A DNA stretch of 47,304 nt from Marinobacterium ramblicola (GTDB lineage: Bacteria > Pseudomonadota > Gammaproteobacteria > Pseudomonadales > Balneatricaceae). The position numbers and the translations under genes were made by a program. The notes beneath the pieces were generated by a model. It saw only the letters and a program-made list of their open reading frames with translations. It was not told the DNA's origin and did no database searches. The DNA lies in NCBI RefSeq assembly GCF_019084545.1, contig NZ_JAHREP010000033.1, positions 1-47,304 on the forward strand, in the 5' to 3' direction. Within the stretch, counting starts at the first letter, position 1. Every line of letters starts with the position of its first letter. Below, one piece after another: positions 1 to 7,023 of the stretch.

Positions 1-76
1 TAAATCAGTCAACGAACCGACAAAAAGGGGACATCTCAAACCGCGAAAAAGAGGACTTCTCAGACCGGCATTGACA
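1..76 (-). mobile_element. Terminus of an insertion element (IS21-like) inserted in tnsB
   Basis: Read on the minus strand, the sequence starts TGTCAATGCCGG at 76 and continues to the left edge. It contains two 24-bp direct repeats with the core GTYTGAGAWGTCC and a T-rich tail, plus a degenerate third. A TG-starting tip followed by multiple terminal repeats of this size is typical of IS21-family ends, which bind their transposase repeatedly. It breaks the tnsB reading frame exactly at 76/77. Only the tip is in the window, with no transposase gene, so the family call is tentative. Confidence 0.5.
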
Positions 77-496
77 CCAACGATAAACCGTTGTCACGCT
101 AGGGGGCCTGATTTCCCCAATATTGGCGGAAACAGATTCGATAACGGGCTCCAGGCCTGCCGCTTTGGGCTCCTTTCCAAGCCGACAGATAGACTCCTTG
201 ATGTATTCGTACTTGCGCAGAACCTCTTCGCGCTGTGACTTGGATAGCGCCTTTAAATCGCGTGCAGCCCGGGAGCTCAATCCAGCGTCGGAATTTGACT
301 CCCGGTTGTTGGGAGACTCAAGGATCAGCTCTCCTGTTGCCAGTAAAGCGGCCAATTCGGGCTTAGTCTTAACAAGCACTCCGCCATCAGACAGCCGCTC
401 CAGGTAGCACTCTCCTGATACCAGAATCCTATCGATGCGGTATCGCGTGCTATTCAAAGTCAGGCGCAGTCCGGTATGAAAAGAGGCAACTTTCAT
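77..496 (-). pseudogene. tnsB: tnsB-like transposase, 5' fragment (about 140 codons) cut by an insertion
   Basis: This is the N-terminal part of a TnsB-type (Mu/retroviral integrase superfamily) DDE transposase, which joins transposon 3' ends to the target. About 140 residues remain, ending in VTTVYRW. After that the frame runs into a foreign element and stops at position 5 after 23 unrelated residues. Full-length TnsB proteins are around 600-700 residues, and none of the DDE catalytic core is present here. The ATG at 496 lies inside the end of tnsA (47-bp overlap), the usual tightly coupled tnsAB arrangement. The rest may lie beyond the inserted element, outside the window. Identification rests on the linkage to tnsA and on general resemblance of the N-terminal region, so confidence is moderate. 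Confidence 0.65.
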
Positions 497-1199
497 GGCC
501 GATACCCTCCGGTAAATGCAGCGTTGTGGCAGGTGAAAAAGGTGTGAATAGATCCACGTTCAGCACTCGCTGGGCGATCAACGCATAGACCTGTGTTGGT
601 GAATTCAGTAGCTCAGCCAATTGCTCGAAAGTGACAGGGCCTGCGGTACCGACCCAATGCTCTACGCGCTGTCGCACCGCATCGGAGATATGAGCCCGTT
701 GGTGGGCTCTCAGCAGTTTCAGATTGAGCTGCAAGGTGGGGTGGTAAAGCTCTACGTCGGTGATGACACCAAATTGCCGACCGTTCAGCTCCCAAAATCT
801 AGCCACCTGCTGAAACCGTCGCTTGAGATCAGTGTTTTGGAGCTTGGCTAAGGGTTTAACCTCCAGATAGATCGATCTGCCATCCTGGAACTGAAGTTCG
901 AAATCAGGCGTGTACCGGCGCATCTGGCCATCACTTTCGAAATAGACCGAGATAGGCTGCTCTCGGTAGCGAACAACATCCGGCGAAAACTCGAAGAGGG
1001 CGCAGGCCTTCTGCTCAAGCTGTGATTCCCAGGCCACTAGCCGGTTGTTCTTGGTCGATGGGTAGAAACCGACAACGCGTCCGGTTGTCGGTCGCACCGG
1101 CTCCCGAGCCCGAATTTCTTTGCGTAGCGGTCCGGATTTCAGGCGTAGCTGTGCTCCCTGCCTTGTGCCAAGCGGCACGACAGTATTTTTTGAAGACAT
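450..1199 (-). CDS. tnsA: TnsA-like transposon endonuclease
   Basis: This is a 249-residue TnsA-type endonuclease, the Tn7-like subunit that cuts the 5' ends of the element so that with TnsB it moves by cut-and-paste. A restriction-endonuclease-like site is visible: an acidic residue in WESQLEQ (E58 or E62), D99 in RRYTPDFEL, and E113-V-K115 in YLEVKPL. The C-terminal part (about 165-230) looks like the helical TnsA C-terminal domain that contacts TnsC. The stop overlaps the start of tnsB. An XRE gene in the same orientation lies 165 bp upstream. The gene appears intact, but with tnsB interrupted the element is probably immobile unless complemented. tnsC and tnsD/tniQ would lie to the left, outside the window. 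Confidence 0.8.
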   Translation of the reverse strand: MSSKNTVVPLGTRQGAQLRLKSGPLRKEIRAREPVRPTTGRVVGFYPSTKNNRLVAWESQLEQKACALFEFSPDVVRYREQPISVYFESDGQMRRYTPDFELQFQDGRSIYLEVKPLAKLQNTDLKRRFQQVARFWELNGRQFGVITDVELYHPTLQLNLKLLRAHQRAHISDAVRQRVEHWVGTAGPVTFEQLAELLNSPTQVYALIAQRVLNVDLFTPFSPATTLHLPEGIGHESCLFSYRTAPDFE

Positions 1200-1276
1200 G
1201 TGTACCCCTTACTCTGGCGAGTAACGAAGTTAAATGACTGGCTTAATGTCTAGGCGGGTCGATTGACGGGCAGGGA

Positions 1277-1360
1277 GCAAGCAAGGATACTTAGATTTCC
1301 TACGTCGTAAGTACTATTTGCTTGCGCCATAGCGGGACAATCCACCCGGTGCGTCCCGTT
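1277..1360. promoter_or_regulatory. Two inverted repeats in the xre-tnsA intergenic region
   Basis: GCAAGCAA at 1277-1284 faces TTGCTTGC at 1318-1325 (perfect 8-bp arms). AGCGGGAC at 1331-1338 faces GTCCCGTT at 1353-1360 (7 of 8). They lie between the XRE stop and the tnsA start, so they could be an operator pair for the XRE protein or a terminator behind xre. No T-run follows on either strand, which favours an operator. Function is inferred only from position. Confidence 0.3.
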
Positions 1361-1364
1361 ATAT

Positions 1365-1742
1365 CTACATAGCGATACCCTCCTGTGAGCCAGAACCCAG
1401 TCCCAACACTTTTCGCATGATCAGCACCTGATCTCCGCTCAATGTTCCCAGGTGGCTCTTTAGATCGTGGACAAACTCAAACTCGTCCTGCGACATACCA
1501 TCCGGTAAACGGAACGTCATCTCGGACAGTTCTACGGAGTGCCAAAGCTGCTCCTGTTCATCCCGAGACAAGTTCAGATTCTTGATGAGTCGCTTGAGTA
1601 CAGCTTTCGACGGTGGTCCCTTACGCCCCCTTTCCAGGGTGCTGACATAGCAAGGATTGATTCCCATCAGATCGGCGAGCTGCTTCTGCTGCATTCGGCG
1701 GCTGCGTCGGAGGTGTTCAAGATAGGTACCGAAGGGGGTCAT
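1365..1742 (-). CDS. XRE-family HTH regulator upstream of tnsA
   Basis: This is a 125-residue DNA-binding protein with a Cro/C1-type helix-turn-helix near the N-terminus (about residues 8-60; QKQLADLMGINPCYVSTLE, then RGRKGPP). A short acidic and hydrophobic C-terminal half contains MTFRLPDGMSQDEFEFVHDL. The frame is open up to a TTG at 1796, but the added segment overlaps promoter-like AT-rich DNA. I chose the ATG at 1742, where the protein starts in the usual position relative to the HTH. It lies upstream of tnsA in the same direction, so repression of transposition genes is a reasonable guess. A role in controlling the divergent cargo operon starting at 2063 is equally possible. No specific family member is recognised. 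Confidence 0.7.
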   Translation of the reverse strand: MTPFGTYLEHLRRSRRMQQKQLADLMGINPCYVSTLERGRKGPPSKAVLKRLIKNLNLSRDEQEQLWHSVELSEMTFRLPDGMSQDEFEFVHDLKSHLGTLSGDQVLIMRKVLGLGSGSQEGIAM

Positions 1743-1796
1743 AAGCACACGGTCCAATATTGTGCATTTATCGTACAGAATATAGAAAGGAATCAA

Positions 1797-2062
1797 GAAT
1801 GGTCAAACAATAAATAATGAAAATATCTTTTAATATCAAAGCGTTATATTCTGATTATCAAAATATACCATCTTGATTAGTGCTTCATCGTTTACGATTG
1901 TAACGTCATCTACATATTGATCCCTGCTTTCTTGGTTGCAAAGCGTCAAGCTCCTCTGCAATCTAAGCATATGGATAGTCCTAAGTTGTTGTCGCCGTAG
2001 AGCCACCTATTGCAACCATTAAACCCTTATGGCTTTATTTTTCATCAATTCCAGTTCGATTT
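1797..2062. promoter_or_regulatory. AT-rich divergent intergenic region
   Basis: This 266-bp, strongly AT-rich spacer separates the minus-strand XRE gene from the plus-strand cargo operon and must hold the operon promoter. A perfect 8-bp inverted repeat (GGTTGCAA near 1935, TTGCAACC near 2011) is visible. No promoter hexamer pair stands out clearly, and no gene is apparent. Confidence 0.35.
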
Positions 2063-2350
2063 TTGGACGTAATGATGCCTACACTTCAAGAGCAAATAGA
2101 GCAGACACTCGGTGATTTCTGGGATGAGCGGGAGATATCTGTCTCCAGCGATCCAACCTCTATCAATGATCTCGGCGCATCGATGGATTCTCTAACTGCT
2201 TGTGAAGCTATGATTGCCATTGATGAACTGGTCGGCAAGACTGTGCCGGTCGATGTTGTAATTAAAAATGGTGGATATGAGTCACGCGAGCAATTCATTC
2301 AGGAAGTTACCGAGGGGGTACTCACGTACCTAAAGAATGAAGATGGGTGA
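2063..2350 (+). CDS. Small acyl-carrier-protein-like protein, first gene of the cargo operon
   Basis: This is an acidic protein of up to 95 residues. Its pattern resembles acyl/peptidyl carrier proteins: an N-terminal helix (LQEQIEQTLGDF), then INDLGASMDSLTACEAM, where DSL could carry phosphopantetheine (S43 from the TTG start), then a helical stretch IAIDELVGKTVPVDVV and a C-terminal helix. The TTG at 2063 is the first possible start; ATG at 2072 or 2075 is equally credible, and no clear ribosome site decides. It overlaps the next gene (xre) by 14 bp, so the two are translationally coupled. If the resemblance is real, it is a carrier protein with no biosynthetic enzymes nearby, which is odd. 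It may instead only share the four-helix fold and serve as a binding or substrate protein. The carrier assignment is an inference from motif shape. Confidence 0.6.
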   Translation: MDVMMPTLQEQIEQTLGDFWDEREISVSSDPTSINDLGASMDSLTACEAMIAIDELVGKTVPVDVVIKNGGYESREQFIQEVTEGVLTYLKNEDG

Positions 2351-2687
2351 TGCTGAAGCAAAGCTGATTCAAATAGCTGAGCGCCTCAGAGCTGCGCGGG
2401 AGTACATGGGTTTTTCTCAAGCAGAAATCGGCCAAATGACGGGGCTAGATAGCGCAGCCATTGTCGATATTGAATCGGGGGCTCGGGAGGTTGAAGCTGA
2501 GGAGTTAAATCTTCTATCGAAAATATATAGACGCTCAGCAGAATACCTTTTAACCGGGTCTGAGCCAGCTTATTCTGGTCCCGAACAATTTTCTTTCTTA
2601 GCACGAGCCACTAAAGGATTAAGCACTAAGGATAAGGAAGAAGTTGCCCAGTTTGCTGAGTTCTTAAGGGCTTCAGACGCCAGCTAG
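2337..2687 (+). CDS. XRE-family HTH regulator, partner of an ImmA-type peptidase
   Basis: This is a 116-residue protein with an N-terminal Cro/C1 HTH (about residues 12-66; REYMGFSQAEIGQMTGLDS, then IVDIESGAREV) and a short helical C-terminus. HTH repressors directly before an ImmA/IrrE-like zinc peptidase are a known pair (ImmR-ImmA of ICEBs1, DdrO-IrrE of Deinococcus), in which the peptidase cleaves the repressor to relieve repression. The next gene here is such a peptidase, 8 bp downstream, so this is probably its substrate and the operon's own repressor. Start ATG 2337 overlaps the upstream gene; ATG 2343 is an alternative. Cleavage is inferred from the family and not visible in the sequence. 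Confidence 0.8.
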   Translation: MKMGDAEAKLIQIAERLRAAREYMGFSQAEIGQMTGLDSAAIVDIESGAREVEAEELNLLSKIYRRSAEYLLTGSEPAYSGPEQFSFLARATKGLSTKDKEEVAQFAEFLRASDAS

Positions 2688-2695
2688 GAGTTAGG

Positions 2696-3700
2696 ATGCT
2701 CACCAAAAGTCAGATCCGGACAGTAGCCACTCGCGCAGCAGGAGTCATTAGTGATTCTAGCGCTAAGCAGCGCGTCCAAGAGGGATACACTCGAGTCGAT
2801 CCATTCCGCATTGCACAATCTGCAGGCGTAATTGTAATGCTGCGCCCACTAGAAAAATTGTTTGGTGCGTTTGTTCGTCAAAAACAGCCCGGTATTTTAG
2901 TCAATTCTGAACGCCCCGCCGGGCTCATTCAAATGACCTGCGCACATGAACTCGGACACTTCTTTTTAGGGCATGAAACGACGACAGACGATCAGCTTGA
3001 TTACGGCTATCGAGCGAATCAAACCGAGTTAGAAGCTGATTGGTTCGCCTACAGCCTAGTTGCTCCGCGCTGGGCGATCGCGAATATCATGCGGAAAAAG
3101 AGATGGAGCATCGCTGACCTGTCGCATCCCTTTGTGCTGTATCAACTTTCGCTCAGGCTAGGTATTAGTTATCAAGCCGCCGCTTGGTCCCTCAATCGCT
3201 TGGAATTGATCGAAAAACCTATTGTTGACAAGCTATTACGCACACAGCCAGCAAAAATTAAAAGCTCGTTGTTGGGCAGACCACTCGAAAACTCTCAACG
3301 AGATGTTTGGCTGTTAGATGAGTCAGATCAGGATTTTATCTTGGAACCTCGCGTTGACGACCAAATGCTAGTGCGTTTGAAAAGTCATACTGGTGCAGGT
3401 TACGTGTGGACTGCGGATGAGACAGCTTCTGAAGGATTTTCCGTCGAGCCCTTGATGCTACCCGCTTCTGAACTATCTGCGGATGATGCACTAATAGCAG
3501 GGGGAATTCATTATCAAGATTATCTGGTGTCAAAACCTTTATTAGGACACTCACATCTTCGACTAAGTGAACGAAAGGCCTGGAACCCTCTAGAGCCGGC
3601 ACTCGATAGTTATAGTACAGAGACGTGCTATGAAAATTTGACGAATGGACTTTCCCCTGTAGCGAAGGAAGCCCTGCTTCAAGGAACTGAAAGCGCGTGA
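2696..3700 (+). CDS. ImmA/IrrE-type metallopeptidase fused to a chagasin-like (I42) inhibitor region
   Basis: This 334-residue protein has two parts. Residues about 35-125 form an ImmA/IrrE (COG2856) zinc peptidase: CAHELGHFFLGH holds the HExxH site (H84, E85, H88) and TELEADWFAYSLV the downstream glutamate (E113). Residues about 197-300 resemble the chagasin family of papain inhibitors. LKSHTGAGYVW (228-238) corresponds to the NPTTGYxW loop, a Gly-Gly segment lies at 269-270, and ERKAWNP (292-298) corresponds to the RPWxP loop. The start ATG 2696 has AGGAG at 2686-2690. The stop overlaps the GTG start of a papain-like protease gene. Chagasins inhibit exactly that protease class, so the fusion probably holds the neighbour inactive until the metallopeptidase responds to a signal. 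The peptidase call is firm; the inhibitor call is from motif order and context. Confidence 0.85.
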   Translation: MLTKSQIRTVATRAAGVISDSSAKQRVQEGYTRVDPFRIAQSAGVIVMLRPLEKLFGAFVRQKQPGILVNSERPAGLIQMTCAHELGHFFLGHETTTDDQLDYGYRANQTELEADWFAYSLVAPRWAIANIMRKKRWSIADLSHPFVLYQLSLRLGISYQAAAWSLNRLELIEKPIVDKLLRTQPAKIKSSLLGRPLENSQRDVWLLDESDQDFILEPRVDDQMLVRLKSHTGAGYVWTADETASEGFSVEPLMLPASELSADDALIAGGIHYQDYLVSKPLLGHSHLRLSERKAWNPLEPALDSYSTETCYENLTNGLSPVAKEALLQGTESA

Positions 3701-4311
3701 TTCAACCGCTCGTTACAATCTCGATGGAAGCGCGTGACCAAGGGCAGCGTGGATCATGTGTCGCATTCGCGATAGCAGGAATTAAGGGCTGCATGACAAA
3801 TTACATGTTGAGTCCAGAGTATGCCTATCTTGCAACTGCTCTTCGGAGCCCAAGTTGGCAACCAAATCAGGGCCTTAGTGTTCAGATTGCGATAGACTCG
3901 ACATCGTCAGGGTTACCGGAAGACCACCTCTTTCCTTATCAACATAATGAGCCTGAAAGGCCTTTACCGGCATTACCTACCGAATTACCCCTATTTGGCC
4001 CGGATATGACATTGATGCCACCGGATTTAGCGCAAGTAAAAACCTGGTTAGCCGAAGGGCGACCGGTAGGTACCGTGATTACTCTGACACAATCATTCAT
4101 GGCTCCGATCGACGGTTTGGTCGCCTTCGAAACATCGGTTTACCCAGGTCGTCATGCAGTTGTGATCGTTGGCTACGGCAATGATCAGACAGGTAACGAG
4201 CACTACCTTATCTGTAATAGTTGGGGCTCATCATGGGGAGTCAACGGCCATGCATGGATACCAGACTCCTATCTTAAATATCACGCCTCTTGTATCTACG
4301 GAGTTAACTGA
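3697..4311 (+). CDS. Papain-like (C1 family) cysteine protease without propeptide
   Basis: This 204-residue C1-type protease has all catalytic elements: Q15 (oxyanion hole) in RDQGQRGSCVAFA, C21 as nucleophile, H153 in YPGRHAVVIVGYG, and N174 in CNSWGSSWG. It has no signal peptide and no inhibitory prodomain; the mature domain begins at once, so it is expected to be cytoplasmic and constitutively folded. That fits control by the chagasin-like region encoded immediately upstream. The start is GTG at 3697, overlapping the previous stop in GTGA; its own stop overlaps the ATG of the TS-like gene by one base. Papain-like proteases of this soluble, short form are uncommon in bacterial core genomes. 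A toxin-like or effector role is inferred. Confidence 0.85.
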   Translation: MIQPLVTISMEARDQGQRGSCVAFAIAGIKGCMTNYMLSPEYAYLATALRSPSWQPNQGLSVQIAIDSTSSGLPEDHLFPYQHNEPERPLPALPTELPLFGPDMTLMPPDLAQVKTWLAEGRPVGTVITLTQSFMAPIDGLVAFETSVYPGRHAVVIVGYGNDQTGNEHYLICNSWGSSWGVNGHAWIPDSYLKYHASCIYGVN

Positions 4312-5144
4312 TGGCCGAAGTATTTCAACGATCGCGAGTAGTACAAGCCTGGCTGGCCGGAGCGCGTTACCTGTCAGAACAAAAAAGCCTAGATGCACGC
4401 AATGTAATTCTTGAGATAAACACGCCTCAGCTGATTACTGCTGAGGATCGTGCCGCCATCAACGATGTGAATTGTGCTCTACAGAAAAAGAACTCCACTC
4501 GTAGTGTGATGACTGCTGCAGGCACTATCTTTCCGCAACGGATTTATCAGCGATATGGCCGACCCGAATGGTATAAGAAATATAAAGAAGTCATAGAAAG
4601 GGGTAAGGTGCCTGGTACTTGGGGTACCTATGCAATGCGCATGATCGAACGCAAGGGGGATGGTGACACGTCGTTCAATCCCCTTGATAAAATTATTGAA
4701 AAGCTCACTGCTATGCGAGAGAGAGATAAAAGTTTCTTTAAATCGGCATATGAATTGGGGATATGTGATCCCTCTGAAGATATCGATCACACATTCAACG
4801 GAGAAGGTTTCGAACTACCTACATATGATCCGCGCATTGATCGTAATAGTTACATGGGGTCTCCTTGCCTAAGTCATGTAACCTTTAAGCTGATAGATGG
4901 CAAAATAGACCTTACGGCTATATATAGGTCCCATTATTATGCTGAAAGGGCATTAGGCAACCTGATCGGGTTATCCCAACTTCAGGACTACGTTGCAAAG
5001 GAGTCTGGCTTCGAACCAGGCGTGATGACGTGTGTTTCCACCTATGCAAAGCTAGACGTTGGCTTTGGCGGTATTCGAGCGGCTCGTGAGTTACTAGACT
5101 CTTTGCCGAACGACGAGTCCCTTACAAAAGAGCTCTCTGCTTGA
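4311..5144 (+). CDS. Divergent thymidylate-synthase-superfamily protein
   Basis: This 277-residue protein has a C-terminal half that follows thymidylate synthase. MGSPCLSHVTFK gives the catalytic-cysteine position (C186; PCH in TS). DGKIDLTAIYRSHYY gives the phosphate-binding arginine (R206; QRS in TS). N217 sits 11 residues after that arginine, as does N177 of E. coli TS, the residue that reads a uracil base. The folate-side aspartate following QRSC is Y209 here, and the usual HxY motif is lost. It may therefore act on dUMP or a uracil nucleotide with a different cofactor or outcome, as in nucleoside-modifying TS relatives. It is not a housekeeping thyA. It is the last gene of the coupled operon and its end overlaps the convergent UDG-like gene by 23 bp. 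Confidence 0.7.
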   Translation: MAEVFQRSRVVQAWLAGARYLSEQKSLDARNVILEINTPQLITAEDRAAINDVNCALQKKNSTRSVMTAAGTIFPQRIYQRYGRPEWYKKYKEVIERGKVPGTWGTYAMRMIERKGDGDTSFNPLDKIIEKLTAMRERDKSFFKSAYELGICDPSEDIDHTFNGEGFELPTYDPRIDRNSYMGSPCLSHVTFKLIDGKIDLTAIYRSHYYAERALGNLIGLSQLQDYVAKESGFEPGVMTCVSTYAKLDVGFGGIRAARELLDSLPNDESLTKELSA

Positions 5145-5799
5145 ATGCCTTCACACCTAGTTTACTTTCGTGAATGTTGTAGATCCTTTGCATACCAGCT
5201 CTGAAATCTTTTACACCACCATAGCTTGGATGACGAACAGTCAAAACTTCGACTCCAAATTCTTCTGCGTACTTAGCGGCATCTTGGCCTATTGCTATGA
5301 TGCGACTTACTCTTAGCCACTCAATCAACGTGTTGTTAAGCTCCTTCACCAGCGCGAGCTCTCTCGCTGTAAATCGTCTGTTCGTTAACGGGTCTTTGGC
5401 TTCATGTGGATGGAATGGAAAAACATTCCATAGCAAAGGGGGAGTATCGATGATTTTTAGGACACCCCAAATTTCCGCAGCTGTACGCTCAGAATAAACA
5501 GGGCCTTTCGTAGCTTGCTTGGGAGAACAACCATCGTACAGGCTTCCCATCTCTGATAGGTGGAATTCGTCTGTTAGGGCCAAGCCGGTTCGGCGCCCCC
5601 CCCGATATCCTAAGTCTCGCCCCATCCAGATAGTGTCGACCCCGGTACTTAAGCACGCTTTCAGGTAAGTACGGAGGTTCGTACGACGAATCCTTGGCGC
5701 ATCTTTTCTATCGTAAACGGGACAGGTATCACTGTAGGGATTGAAAACATTGTCCAGTGATAGGCTGGCGAGTTCTTTCACAAATGAGGTGGGCGTCAT
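5122..5799 (-). CDS. Uracil-DNA-glycosylase-superfamily protein
   Basis: This 225-residue protein carries the layout of the UDG superfamily. Motif A is IWMGRDLGYRGGRRTG (57-71), containing the G-x-D-x-G-type water-activating loop. The central strand is LLWNVFPFHPHE (122-133) and motif B is VRHPSYGG (188-195), with H190 where the leucine-loop His-Pro-Ser sits. There are no obvious four-cysteine iron-sulfur ligands, so it is unlike family 4 or 5 enzymes. It would remove uracil or a modified uracil from DNA, or bind such a base. Its ATG overlaps the stop of the MazG-like gene (ATGA), giving tight coupling, and it converges on the TS-like gene. Substrate is unknown; the assignment to a numbered UDG family cannot be made by eye. 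Confidence 0.75.
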   Translation of the reverse strand: MTPTSFVKELASLSLDNVFNPYSDTCPVYDRKDAPRIRRTNLRTYLKACLSTGVDTIWMGRDLGYRGGRRTGLALTDEFHLSEMGSLYDGCSPKQATKGPVYSERTAAEIWGVLKIIDTPPLLWNVFPFHPHEAKDPLTNRRFTARELALVKELNNTLIEWLRVSRIIAIGQDAAKYAEEFGVEVLTVRHPSYGGVKDFRAGMQRIYNIHESKLGVKAFKQRALL

Positions 5800-7013
5800 T
5801 TAGAACGATTATTCTCAACTGTAGGTTCGAAAGTTAGCAGATGATCCGTCATATTAACTACAACAGAACCTGAGCGCTTTTTACGTATTTCTCGAAACAC
5901 CTCAAATCCTTTCAAGATGGCGCGCTCCCATTGCCACAATGGGCACCGGTGCACCTCGTACCCTTCTACCATAGAGTGAATTTGCTTGAGTACACCATAC
6001 TCCAATGCACCTTCTTCTATTCCTTCATAAAAATTCCGGCGCTTCGCATGGTTAAATATCCAGGTAGCAATTCCTTCCTCAATGATCATGGCCCTCGCAC
6101 CATCTTCGTTCTCATCAGTCGATGGCTGGGATTTACGTTTTCTTCTGAGCAAGCCACGCAGAACTGGCGACCATCCCAAATAAGCCATATAGGCTAGATG
6201 GAATACATCGTGAAAGCGGTAATCATCTGGCTCGTTGCTGTTATCCGTCAAAGGGTCGCCGATAAATACTCCGTTCAACTGTTGGACAACGCAAGTACCA
6301 TTGGGGCGAGGCAACTCTATGAAGTCCATCTTCAGATTTCGGGGTAGCTGTTCGTAATCTGGGTAGTCGGAATCAAAAAACGAAGAGTACTCAGGATACT
6401 CTCCTGGCCAGCGACTTTTGATTTTTTCTAAGTTACTCCTAGCCACATCTTCAAGATGCAGATTAAAGCTCGAACAGCATAGTGCCAGTTCCATCAACAG
6501 GTTGCCAAAATGTACAAGTATTGAAGGGGTGGGACCGGCCTTGAGTTGTGCTTCAGATATGTTGCAGAAAACGCCAGCAGCATGGGCTAGAGCTCCCATT
6601 TCACTGGGCCTATCGATTCTCTCATCCGTGCAAGCATTGATTAAAGAATCTATTTGACGAAACGTTACGGGTGTTCGGCACGGCTGTTCACTCTCGCCGA
6701 ACCTTTTCCTCAGTACATCTAAACAATATAAGCCCAAATCGTCCGGGGTGATTTCCAACAAGCTAGCTACAGTAAACAGATACCATAGGGAATCTCCCAA
6801 CTCCTCAGCCGCTGTAGCACTCTGAGTGTCCTCCAAACGATCACGCTCAGCTTTTTTCACTGAAGATAGAAGACCACCAACTTCGCCAAAAAAACCAAAA
6901 CGCAGACTCTGTAGCGCTCTCGGGCTGTCCTTGAATTGTGAGGATTCTCTAGCCTTGAGCTCGTACTCCGGAAGAGACAGAGGTGTTACTTGCTGCTTAG
7001 CAATACCCGCCAT
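5796..7013 (-). CDS. MazG-like NTP pyrophosphohydrolase with an extra C-terminal domain
   Basis: This is a 405-residue multi-domain protein. Residues about 15-105 are MazG-like: FGFFGEVGGLLSSVKK supplies the first acidic helix (E44) and TAAEELGDSLWYLF the EExxD-type helix (E70, E71, D74) that together bind Mg and a nucleotide triphosphate. Residues about 165-205 (LLMELALCCSS, LEDVARSNLEKIKSRWP) look like a second, degenerate MazG half. The C-terminal part (about 260-380) has RFHDVFHLAYMAYLGW with H268, D269 and H272, and a conserved-looking EEGIATWIFN; I do not know this domain. MazG enzymes hydrolyse NTPs or dNTPs to monophosphates, which fits the TS-like and UDG-like neighbours. It is coupled to UDG (4-bp overlap) and 10 bp from the DUF4031 gene upstream. 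Confidence 0.75.
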   Translation of the reverse strand: MAGIAKQQVTPLSLPEYELKARESSQFKDSPRALQSLRFGFFGEVGGLLSSVKKAERDRLEDTQSATAAEELGDSLWYLFTVASLLEITPDDLGLYCLDVLRKRFGESEQPCRTPVTFRQIDSLINACTDERIDRPSEMGALAHAAGVFCNISEAQLKAGPTPSILVHFGNLLMELALCCSSFNLHLEDVARSNLEKIKSRWPGEYPEYSSFFDSDYPDYEQLPRNLKMDFIELPRPNGTCVVQQLNGVFIGDPLTDNSNEPDDYRFHDVFHLAYMAYLGWSPVLRGLLRRKRKSQPSTDENEDGARAMIIEEGIATWIFNHAKRRNFYEGIEEGALEYGVLKQIHSMVEGYEVHRCPLWQWERAILKGFEVFREIRKKRSGSVVVNMTDHLLTFEPTVENNRSK

Positions 7014-7023
7014 TTAGTCCTCC

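Noticed and set aside
1200-1364. Transposon right end immediately next to tnsA
   Set aside because: No tandem 20-22 bp repeats with a TGT terminus are seen here; the repeats at 7889-7956 fit an end much better.
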